64,000 bases of DNA, taken from Zygnema cylindricum (taxonomy: Eukaryota > Streptophyta > Zygnematophyceae > Zygnematales > Zygnemataceae). Positions 30,015 to 40,009 of the stretch are shown piece by piece. Position 1 is the first letter of the stretch, and each line of letters begins with the position of its first letter. The translations under genes were made by a program, and so were the position numbers. Location of the stretch: positions 61,705-125,704 of the forward strand of contig JBBHKE010002970.1 in NCBI GenBank assembly GCA_037447655.1, written 5' to 3'. The notes under the pieces were generated by a model, which was not told where the DNA came from, did not search any database, and was given only the letters and a program-made list of their open reading frames with translations.

Positions 30015-30713
30015 ATCCCCCTCATATTGGGAGAATCGTCAAACTTCAACTGAGACCAAAATATCCGAAATTCATACGTGCGCTGGACCAATGACACAGT
30101 ACGCACTAAACAACACAACTCCAAACGAAACAACATAAAACTGTACGACACAACAAGTCAACGAAACTAACATAGCAGACAATTAAAAAAAACTTCCTTC
30201 GAAATTCCATCAACGTCGTCCACACAACCGTTTATCAAAATATACGCCAAACCCCCTCATAAGAAAAAAACGACAAATGGCGTCATCAACTCCATTAGCG
30301 ACCGCCCCCTCTTAATCATGGTACGGACATTTACCAAACACTGAACCGCTTAACTGATTCAGTCGCCCCTCAATTAAACTGCAAACATTAAAAATCAGCA
30401 TTTACTGTAGCAATCGAACAGTCTTGCCGTACTCCACATTTCAACCGACATTTCAACTTCATGACGTCACATTCTCCTCTTCGTACGAATAACTTCCATC
30501 AACGTTAATCAATGTGTGTGCATACGAAATTGAAAGCACGCACGACATTAATTTCTTCCTTCTCCATTCTCTTTCGCCTCTCTTCACTGTTCACTTCAAT
30601 TTTTTCTCATCTCAAACATAGAGAATGGCGTAACTGACGTCCATTCCTTCGACCTTCTTCTTCAAAATACGACTGTAGGTCACCAGCCGCATTTTTTTCA
30701 CGTCATCATTTTT

Positions 30714-32351
30714 TTAAGCGAAGGAGTCAATCTCCTCGAAGGAGAAATGACATCCAAATTTTTCTTTTCTAGAATCCTTAACAGATTCGTCCGTAGAAAT
30801 TTCAGACTTCGGTCGTTTCCAACACAATTTGCTGTACATGGAGTCCGTCACAAATCCTTCTCCAATAACAGCGCCATCTTCCCGTACGATCTGGATAGAA
30901 CCGTCACAATGTAAGAGTACACTGCATCCAATAATTTGAAGCTGCGGTACTGACAGTAGATTTACTGAACCGGTCGGCAAATACAAGACGTTTGTTAATT
31001 TTAGTTCAGTGAAAATTTTAGAGCCGTCGGATTTCCAAACAGGTAAGTTTAGCCGTACACTGCCAATATGATCCACGTTAACAAATTGGCCGTTTGCAAT
31101 CGTTATAATTTTGGGCGCCGTCAGTTCAACCAAGTCGTCAAATAAGGTGACGTCAGTACACACGTGGTATGACGCACCCGAATCAATTATCCAATCTCGT
31201 TCAGATACACGATCGAAAAAAGGTGACGTAGGCGAATCCAAAATCGAAAATGAATCACTGAGAGGATACGTGTTCAAACAAGAGAAGACCTGTCCTCCTC
31301 CGTCGCCTTCAAAATTTCCGGAATCGAAGAAATGTCCATGGCCGTTGAAGCGACCACCACCTCGTCCACCATTTCGGCCGCCGCCACGACCACCATAACT
31401 GCCACCGCGACCTCCACCTTCGTCGTTCTTAGAAAAGCAATGTGGGCTGGTGTGACCCCACTTGCCGCAATAATAGCATTGTCGGTCTTTGTCCGGGCAA
31501 GAGGCCGAGACATGGCCGAGTTTCCTACAACGATAGCAAGTTATATTATGAAAATCTGACTGAGGATTCTGATCTTTAGGGCCGCCATTTTCATCCGTAA
31601 AATTATTACCTCCATGATTCCCTCTAAATTCTCTACCTCTACCACCACCTTTGGCACGGAGATAATTAATATCTGTGACATTGGGTGAGGTTACATTTAG
31701 CGTTCCTCTACTATCAAATTCTCTTTTAACACTATCTTCATCCTCTGCATTTTTCAGAAAATTCACTGCATACTCAAAAGTGCAATTATCTCTTACACTT
31801 AAAATTTGCTTCAGATGAAGTAATTTTTCTGGTAAAGCATTCAAAAGTCCTGTGACCTTATCTTCGTCCATAATTATCCTACCATTATTCAGCAAATTTT
31901 CTATAATGATATTATACCTCTTTACAGCATCATCTATGGACTCATTCTGTCTAAACTTAAATTGCATGAAGTCTCCGAAAATATGTTGGCCCTTATTTTG
32001 GCCACCCTTTTCAAATTGATTCTCCAGAGCTTTCCAGCATTCATGGGCTGTCCCGTGAGTGAGGAAATGTTCATGAATAGTCGGTGTGCAGGATTGCATG
32101 AGTCCGGCGATTGCTGCCAAATCTTTTCGTTTCCATTTTCCTCGAGCAAGTCGGTCAGAATCTGGGCGCTTCTCCTCTCCAGTTACCACCTTCCAAAGGT
32201 GACGCAACACTAATTGAGTCTTGATATACTTCTTCCACGTTGCATAGTTGGTGCCGTTGAATATCACTGATTTCCCCGGCATAGAATAAGAATTTTCTTG
32301 CTCGCCTCCTTCTTCCAAGTCCGAGTCATCATCGACAATAGTTTTCTCCAC
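30714..32351 (-). CDS. Copia Gag with protease domain, lacking Pol
   Basis: 545 codons from the first ATG after an upstream stop. It has a UBN2-type capsid region (ATWKKYIKTQLVLRHLWKVV near the N-terminus), two CCHC zinc knuckles (CYRCRKLGHVSASC and CYYCGKWGHTSPHC), a glycine/arginine-rich stretch, and a retroviral-type aspartic protease start, WIIDSGASYHVCTD, with NLLSVPQL further on. The frame stops shortly after, where full elements continue to the GAG-pre-integrase domain. The same frame is open upstream to 32696 (MASVAVMGKNKNKASPF) apart from one TGA at 32427-32429, so the natural start was probably there. Gag packages RNA; without Pol this element needs help from a relative. Confidence 0.88.
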   Translation of the reverse strand: MEKTIVDDDSDLEEGGEQENSYSMPGKSVIFNGTNYATWKKYIKTQLVLRHLWKVVTGEEKRPDSDRLARGKWKRKDLAAIAGLMQSCTPTIHEHFLTHGTAHECWKALENQFEKGGQNKGQHIFGDFMQFKFRQNESIDDAVKRYNIIIENLLNNGRIIMDEDKVTGLLNALPEKLLHLKQILSVRDNCTFEYAVNFLKNAEDEDSVKREFDSRGTLNVTSPNVTDINYLRAKGGGRGREFRGNHGGNNFTDENGGPKDQNPQSDFHNITCYRCRKLGHVSASCPDKDRQCYYCGKWGHTSPHCFSKNDEGGGRGGSYGGRGGGRNGGRGGGRFNGHGHFFDSGNFEGDGGGQVFSCLNTYPLSDSFSILDSPTSPFFDRVSERDWIIDSGASYHVCTDVTLFDDLVELTAPKIITIANGQFVNVDHIGSVRLNLPVWKSDGSKIFTELKLTNVLYLPTGSVNLLSVPQLQIIGCSVLLHCDGSIQIVREDGAVIGEGFVTDSMYSKLCWKRPKSEISTDESVKDSRKEKFGCHFSFEEIDSFA

Positions 32352-32724
32352 TTTGTTCGCATCATCTTGATTTCCTCCATTACGATAATCGTCATTCGGA
32401 TTGCCTCGGCTCAGATTCGGGATCCTTCAATTAAGGTCAGAAAATCGTTGATCCATGAGGCCGAGGAGTCTATCGAAAAGTGAGCTTAATTGCCCCTCCG
32501 TGACACCGGCTCCTCCACCTTGCTCTTGTATCGGCGGATCCGGAGGATGAGGATCCACAACTCCGAAACTAGCTTCGACCGTTTCTCTGGGAGGATCAGA
32601 TTGATCATCCCAAGTCTCCAAAGGAGGAAAGGATGACGATGGCGTAAAGGGGGAAGCCTTGTTCTTGTTTTTCCCCATCACAGCCACACTCGCCACTGTG
32701 CACTAATCCCGCTCCGATACCAAT

Positions 32725-33354
32725 TGATAAAAAGATAACCAAAATAAATAGCAGATACACCACAGCGGAAGCAAGATAAAAGACAACAAAGAAATCCGGC
32801 AAAAGATCATATATTTCACCGGAGGCTTTTTCCCCTCCAATAATACAAACTCTGATCACCCTACATAATTTTGTGATACTTTCCCCTCACACACACTTCC
32901 ACTAAATACCCTCTACATAAACAAAGAACAAATACAAGTAGAAGCAATACTAAACATAATCACTTAACTAAAGATGACCAGGTTCACGCAAAGATGCGCC
33001 GGCCATAGTCTACAGCTCCTGAGCTAACTCGAGCTAACCTTCCCTTCCAGAAAAATCTCTCTGTAAACCGAAACAGAATGTGGCAGGATCGATGCAGCAT
33101 CGTTGCAGTATCGGCCGTACAAAAGTCCTGCTGCTTCGCCGTACACATTGAATATTTCCGGTGACGCGAATCACGTCGCACTTCGCCAACATTGAATCAA
33201 ATCGATAGACGTCCGATTCACTTAAGACAACAAGTACCGAAAGTACTATAACAACCGTACACAAAATAAAGTACTAAACGAAACAGTACTGAACCAAACC
33301 AAAACATTAAACGGCGCGATTTCGGCAGACGCCGATTCGCCCAATATCCTAACA
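32725..33354 (-). repeat. 5' LTR of the gag-only copia element
   Basis: TG...CA ends on the minus strand, directly next to the primer-binding site. Its R-U5 part (32725-32863) resembles the LTR fragment at about 21130-21235 more than its own partner LTR. Confidence 0.82.
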
Positions 33355-33578
33355 CAGATAGTGGATAGTGCCAGGAACACCATCAAACTTAGTGTGCCTC
33401 CTGTGGCTTGAGCCAGTTGAGAAGCTGTAATGAGGGATCCATAAGATGGATTATTTGATACAGATGGATTATTTGATACCGGTTCAACATTTAGGAGATT
33501 AGGATTATTATTAGGTTTTTGAATTTCTGGTTTGGAGTTGAGAGGAATCATAATTACACGTTGTGAGCTACCTCCCAA
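33355..33578 (-). pseudogene. Host coding exon truncated by the copia LTR
   Basis: The minus strand is open for 74 codons: polar, asparagine/proline-rich sequence (KPEIQKPNNNPNLLNVEPVS and a short NNPSVSNNPS repeat) followed by ASQLAQATGGTLSLMVFLAL, which looks like the start of a membrane helix. It is cut at LALSTI by the LTR. The family is not recognised. A 10-residue tandem repeat (SVSNNP) is visible. Confidence 0.45.
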
Positions 33579-36365
33579 AAAAAAAAATTAACTCTACAAA
33601 ATTGTTCGCTTTCATACTTGGACTAAATAAATTTCAAAGCCAAAGAGTAGATTCAAGCAAAATATAGTAAGCAAAGAATATTCCAATTGAATAATATCTT
33701 CCTTTCATTTCATTATGATTTATTCTTTTTTTTCAAAAAGTTTAAAATCAACACAAAGCCAGCACCAGGAGAACCAGGATTTCCCGCTGTTTCCGATAAT
33801 AAAAATGAAAAAATAAGGGAAAAAATTAGACTTACATCCTAGAAGAGCATTCATGAGAATAGTCGACGTAAACGAAATCAAAAAAAAATGTTACCACGAT
33901 GATTGTTTCACTACAGAGTGACTTTCTTGTTTATGTCTCCTACAATTTATGGCTCCTATAGTTTATGCCTCCATATATTTATGTTCTTTACTGCCATAAT
34001 TCAGCTCTAGTCAGCAAATCTAAACCGAGCCATTCAATTTTGTTTGAAACTGACCAATAAAATTGCATAAAAAGTCTGCACTTCCGAACTGAGCCAGAAA
34101 TTCAGAAATTAAGCAGTATCGTTCCTAAGGAGAAAGCTATGCCATAGCTCTGTCAAAGCACTTATTCACCGACAGATCCCCTTCAGCAGCCATGGCTGAT
34201 TATCCAAGAGGGGCATCCTTCATGTACGGCAGTGCGTAGGCGAAATAGACAGCGTAGATCGGTTACTGGCATAGAGGTACCAAGCGTTTTAAACGCACGC
34301 ATGAAACGTCGAAAAAATAATGATATATGCGCACGGAACACATGCAATTTTTTTAAAATGCGTTGACCGACTTTGACTTCATAATAAAATAGAAAATAAA
34401 AAACATTTAATCAAAAGTACTACTACAACTTAGGGTATGTGCCCATGTATAAAAGTACCGATTTTTTAGTATATCGTCCGTCAAAGATTTTCCCGAGGCT
34501 TCCGCTGGCTTTGCATCCACGCTGGCGGAAGGCACATGGGCTCTGCCACGTGTAGCCACATAATCGCGCGTTCGTCGCGGATATTTATTTTCTTTTCGAC
34601 GAGACGCAATGCTATACGTTCAGGCTCCTAAAATTGAACTCCTTCAGGTCACTTGTTGCAAACTGGAAGGTTTTACCGACGGCGTATCCGATTCTGCATC
34701 CGACGGTCAATGTTTATGCCCGCAACCTTGGAGAATGAAATCGGTCATCCAGTAACTTAGTTTTTTTGACAGAAAAAAAATAATTTGGTACGGCATTGTC
34801 TGAAACAGAACGTCCGGCAGTAAATAACCACATTTTCAAATTTCAAACCTAAATGTAACTTCACCCTAACTCAAAAAAATATTTACGTTAATATTGGAAC
34901 TGTTTAAACTAGCGTTAATTACTCCGATGCCGAATATTTTTAGGTAGTGTAATGTACGAAATGTATCAGATGTTCAAAATATGTGTCAGATTATCGCGTC
35001 GACCGGGAAGATTGAGTGCGTCGCGCAGAAAAGCGTACTCAGATTTGATTTCAAGTCATAAAGATGAAGGAAAATCGGGCTGACCTGTTCTCACATGTTC
35101 AGGCGTCGAATATGTGAACACGGAGTATCGCGGCTACCCTAAAAACATGGGAGCGTGTATCGATTCCTTAACTTTAACAGCGATTCACGGTGTACTTTTA
35201 ATCTTTTTTTTATAATTCCGTACATTTTGTTCGTACATTAAATCCGTACACGAAAGCTACGAATTTTACGAAAATTTCAAAATCTCAAAAATTTAACGCA
35301 TTTTCGTAAAAAAGTGAAAATCCGTACGTTTGGTACCTCTATGGTTACTGGTCACTTTCATAGTTTCATTCCGAAGACAAAGTAGCCGTACAAATTGCGT
35401 GCGGCTTACTTCGCAATTTCTTAATAGCGCGCGAATTGAAAGCGGTAAGTTTTGCAGCTTGTTTCAGTGAGACGAATCCATATAAGACACGTGTCAGAAT
35501 TCCACGAGCAAGGGTGCTCAGAAAACTTTTTGAGCATGGAGAATCTTTTTTTGATGTAGACATGATTTTTGTACTTTTGGAGTGTCGAACTTTTTTTTTT
35601 CGTAAACGCGTGCCGCGTACCGGGTAACATTTTAGGAGTGTGACATAACGCGGCCGGAATTCGGGTGTTCAGATTATGAAAAAAAAAAATTGTCGGATTA
35701 AGGTATCTAAAATTTTGGCTTTTGCGACCTCTACCGCACAACCGCCAAGATGCATCGTTTCGAAACCGCACCACGGAAAAGACTATGATTGTACGGAAAC
35801 GACAACGACTTTAAGACAAGACACGGTCCATGCACGTGTAGCGGGCACCGACCGGGTAACTTCCGAAGTAGGAATGGTTGTCAAAAGACCCGTTTAGAAG
35901 TAGCCCTTTTCGAACGGTTGTCCACCGAACGGTCCGCCGGCAACCAATCGTCAAGCAATCCAAACCATATATACGACCCGTACGGCACACTTTCGCCATG
36001 ATAAACGGGCACGATAAACAGGACACGGTCCATGCGGGCATCGATTTACTAATACAAGGCTTAAAAAAGAAAATGATAATGGGGTCATTTTCGTTAGGTG
36101 TAAGCACCTACGTCAGCAAAAACAAAACTGTACACTGAAAGTACACGATTGTACAAATTTATGAAAACGACACCATGCCACGTTGCCGTGGTCTCAAAAT
36201 CCATACAGTAAGATGGCGTCACGTAAAATGTTCGTACATAATTAGTACAGTACTCTCGCATTATACATCGTACTGTACAAAACCGAAAGGCCCTTGGCAA
36301 CCAAAGGGCAAAGCACCGGGTCGCCCGCGACTATTATTTCGTACGATACAAGCTATTTCGTAATT
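33579..36365. other. Spacer with repeat fragments, no supported gene
   Basis: At about 34434 a CTTAGGGTATGTGCCCATGT end of family Y type begins; at about 34855 a CACCCTAACT end of family X type occurs. At 35575-35720 sequence is the reverse complement of about 27240-27420 (GGGTAACATTTTAGGAGTG and CGGCCGGAATTCGGGTGTTC). Frames here show no domains. Confidence 0.45.
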
Positions 36366-36642
36366 CATATTGAGTCAAGTTATTCAACCGTGTTCGCGTG
36401 TATGTTTAGTATTGAATTATTGACTGTTTCGTAATTCGTATTGAGTCAAGTTGTTCGACCGTTTATCGGTGTATGTTTTGGTTGTTTCGTACGAGACAAG
36501 GTATTTCGTGCGTAATGCCTGGTACCGGTCCGGTCCAGCGCACGATTTCGTTTCGGCGGAATTGATTGTGCGTCTAGAAAGTTTGACTGGTACAGTACTG
36601 TAGCTTGGGGTTCGGCGTCTGTCTGTACTCTGTAGTGAGGTA

Positions 36643-36849
36643 CACCGTGTATCGCTATTAGTGTTGACAACTTTTTCGCCACTTAGCAGTTAGCACATTT
36701 GTCCGATTATTACATGGAGACCGCCAATCGGAAGAGGACAATCTTAGCTTTCAATCGCAACCGTCACATCCATGATCCGACAAGTGTGTACGGAGAAAAG
36801 ATGGTTTTAGTGGCAAAAACAACATTAACACTGATAGCGAAACGTGGCG
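36643..36849. mobile_element. TA-flanked MITE (family Z, copy 3)
   Basis: TIRs CACCGTGTATCGCTATTAGT and, in complement, CGCCACGTTTCGCTATCAGT, with TA on both sides. 207 bp. Internal sequence (CGCCAATCGGAA, TGTACGGAGAAAAGATG) matches the copy at 2582-2796. Confidence 0.78.
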
Positions 36850-37179
36850 TAGTGGATAAAGTTCGTGTGGCCGGTGGCCGTAGTTATCTGGCGCTTGTGG
36901 AAGTACAGTACTGTTTTGTGAGGCTGTACGGTATCCATCCTATCAATGGTCACTATGGAGAGGGGAAATTGAAGCGGGTGGTCCTGTCGGCGGCCTTGCA
37001 CGCACTTAGGACGGTTTACATGTGTCGAATATATTAGCCGCTTTTGCTCGCGTGACGTACGGCATTTTAAAGTAGGTTAGAAAGCCGTTACATTTTTTTT
37101 GGTAGAGTTAAAATACATTACGATTTTCTTCGAAACGGGACCCAATGGTTTTATGCCATTCTTACATCCTCATGTATTT

Positions 37180-37700
37180 GATTATTTTCATTTTTCAAAC
37201 CTTGTAGAATACTTCTATCTTTTGTCCTTCCACTTAGATTTCACACGTGTGGTCGATTCGCACGCTTGAATACAGCTCGGTTTGCACAGGCGTAAATAAC
37301 CAAAAAAAAAAAAAAGCAGTAAATGTCAAAACGCAGAGGCCTGGCCTTGAAATTGTGTAAAGAAGTTCACATTACTAAAACGGTTTTCAACCCCTACAGC
37401 AAAGTATTTCTCATGTTTTTGTTAAATGTACGGTCTTAGTAAGTGATAGTATAGCATCCTGCTGATTTTGTCTTCTTGTTAGGTCGTTGTCGGTGGGAGA
37501 ATTCATAGGAGCTTCCACGTCACCATATTTCACAGATGGCAGCAAAATCTGAAGTCAACTAAAACAAATCGTTTCAATCGTTCCAAGTCATCTGAAAATA
37601 TGTGTCGTCTCCGACGTACGGAAGTACTAGGCAATCGTACCACATAGCCCACCTATAAAAAAAGTACAAAATCACAGTACAGTTTGGCGGTGCTTCCAAA
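37180..37700. repeat. Interspersed repeat W, copy 2 (uninterrupted)
   Basis: Contains ACGGTTTTCAACCCCTACAG, TTAGGTCGTTGTCGGTGGG and ATGTGTCGTCTCCGACGTAC. The site GTTTCAAT at 37571-37578 is where copy 3 (60556-61500) carries a hAT-like MITE, so this is an empty site. Confidence 0.75.
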
Positions 37701-38055
37701 CCACAAGTCAACCATTTTTCTTAAAGTGCAGTACAGTACTGTACTGTACTGTACCTCACTACAGTACAGAGTCGCCGAACCCCAGGCCATCAGTCAAACT
37801 TTCTAGACCCGACGACTCAATTCTGCCGAAACGAAATCGTACGCTGGACCGGACCGGTACAGTACCAAGTATTACGCACGAAATACCTTGTCTCGTACGA
37901 AGCAACCAAAACATACAAGCTAACACGGTCGAACAACTTGACTCAAAACGAATTACGAAACAGTCAATAATTAAATACTAAACATACACGCGAACACGGT
38001 TGAATAACTTGACTCCATACGAAACAGTCAAATACTAAGCATAGACGCGAACACT

Positions 38056-39881
38056 TTGATACGACATTTCGCACATTGCCTCCTAACAACTCTCTCTTCT
38101 CGTCCAAAATATGGCTTGCTAGAAGGTCGTCCCCCAATTACAAGAGTAACTAGAATATCTCTATCTTTCCAGGTTCCTTTCTCTTAGAAAAAAAAGCTAT
38201 GGGGACAGTCTGGATGAATGGATTGGATATGGAATCGGATGGCACTACTGCTGATTGGTGAGAAGTCCCGTGTTTGAATTTGTTTCCAAAACTTGGATAT
38301 AAAAACTATGAAAAGACTATGGGATGATTCCAAAACCCATTCTGTAGAGGAATGTTGATGATACACTTTCTTGGAAATTTATGAATTGAAGCAATATGAT
38401 TCAGTTATTATCAGACTGGCTATATTAAAAACATTATAACAATTCTTGTCCATATTGATTTGTGTGCGCATATCAGCTTTTTTTCGTCGTTTCAATTGGA
38501 TGAAATAGCCGTTGACTGATGAAGGATTTTTGTTATTGAATAGTCAGCTAGTCATGTCAATACAAAGAATTAATGTTCAATAATCTATAATGTCATGCAA
38601 TGATTGGTAAATGTTATCGTGCCAATTAGATGAAACGGCGCACCAATTTTTAGTGCTGTGTATCGAAGACCCCTAGCCAATATTCGATATGTACCTGATT
38701 TTGGGTACCCGGTAATCGATATATTGAATATTGAATTTATCGCGATATATTTTTACCCAATACACAACATTACCAATTTGCATAATTACCAATCGTATGA
38801 ACTCTCATGTCAACCGAGTAAGGTTTAGTGCGAACTCGACAAATTATTACGCCCTCGAGTAATTTTTATTCCTATCATTTACAATGTTATGCAAACTGTA
38901 TTAAATGTCAATTACATTTGAAAAACGAATTAACCAATTGACGCTAAATGTCATTCTTGAATTGTCTGTTTTTGAATTGGAATTCAGCCAGAGTTTGACT
39001 TTTTTTTTTTTGCATAGCAAGTGCAAACATTACACAGTAGGTTTCACCTTTTTAAGGACCATTTTCTGCTGCATGAACCTTTTTCAAATGTTTCTTGTAG
39101 CTGTTTTCTAGATGTGAATTGGGTTAGTTTACGGCCATAGCTTTGTAAAAAAACCGATTGAGGATAATGCCTGGATTCCATATTTGGATAGAGGACAATG
39201 CAGCCCCATTAATTATTATAAACATAGAACGACCACTTTAACAAAAACGATCACACTAAATTTTCATAAAAGACGAAGCATTTATGATATCGCTGACTGT
39301 ACCTTAAATGCTTATCTATGCATACATATATCATACATACATATATATATATGTATATATATGTGAATATTGTTTCTATTGCCATCAAGATCTTTGCTAA
39401 CTTTTTGCTTGGCATCAATAAGCTTTGCACCAAAGCCATTGGTCGCCAATAATATTTACATTGAGGCTTGATAGATTGACTTGTGCTTGACTACTTGGGT
39501 TGACATAATTGGTTTATGGGTCCTAATAATTTCTCTAATTTGATCCCATATACATGCAAGGATTTGATCCTATATCCTATTCTGTTGCCCTGCAGCCATA
39601 TGTTAATGGAATTGCCTATCCATGCTTTTGTCTTTTGTATGGAGTATTTATGACAAATGTTGGAGGAAAAACTTCCTATTCTCCCACTTTCCTTGTAACT
39701 GATGATGTGTAGTTATGTTGCACAGTTCAAATAAACAGTTGAAATAAATTAATGTTTTTTTCTCCGTCCGGAAAAATATTGTAAATGTGTCGGCTATCCT
39801 CTTGGGCACAGAGCTTGTAAGAAAAAGTTGGTACACAAAATATTTACAAAAAGAAAACTATAGATATTATATGTATATATT

Positions 39882-39934
<53 letters not shown>

Positions 39935-40009
39935 ATCCACCTGAATTAATGTATTATACAAATGTTTTATCGTCTAAAAAATTAGATTGTACTTTTTGGC
40001 AGCATTATA
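38056..40009 (+). promoter_or_regulatory. Upstream region of the plus-strand polycystin
   Basis: Non-coding, conserved in inverted orientation with 24123-25768. Microsatellites at about 39330-39362 (AT-rich) and 39886-39936 (AT run followed by a GT run, about 110 bp before the start codon) are absent from the paralogue's upstream region. No TATA box can be assigned with confidence. Confidence 0.5.
39886..39936. repeat. AT/GT dinucleotide microsatellite
   Basis: An uninterrupted AT run changes to a GT run (GTGTGTGTGTGTGTGT). It lies just upstream of the polycystin start codon at 40010. Confidence 0.95.

Larger units (their letters stand above)
29363..33354 (-). mobile_element. Copia element with gag-protease only (non-autonomous, TR-GAG-like)
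   Basis: On the minus strand: 5' LTR 32725-33354 (starts TGTTAGGATATTGGG), primer-binding site ATTGGTATCGGAGC (32711-32724), gag-protease frame, polypurine-like CCAATATGAGGGGGAT at 30015-30030, and 3' LTR 29363-30014. Integrase, RT and RNase H are absent. The LTRs are identical as read over about 490 bp (29525-30014 and 32865-33354), but their other ends are diverged. No target duplication is seen (left flank CATTT, right flank CAGAT). Confidence 0.88.
36366..38055. mobile_element. Foldback-like element with about 300-bp inverted ends
   Basis: 36366-36640 is the reverse complement of about 37735-38055. Each arm contains repeated units with TTGAGTCAAGTTGTTCGACC and CGCGTGTATGTTTAG, then ACGAGACAAGGTATTTCGTG and CCGGTCCGGTCCAGCG. 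Long inverted ends built of subrepeats are typical of Foldback elements. The interior holds a family Z MITE and a copy of repeat W. Confidence 0.75.

Noticed and set aside
29644-33264. Identical small minus-strand frames (65 and 76 residues) at two places
   Set aside because: They are the same part of the two LTRs of the gag-only copia element, not duplicated genes.
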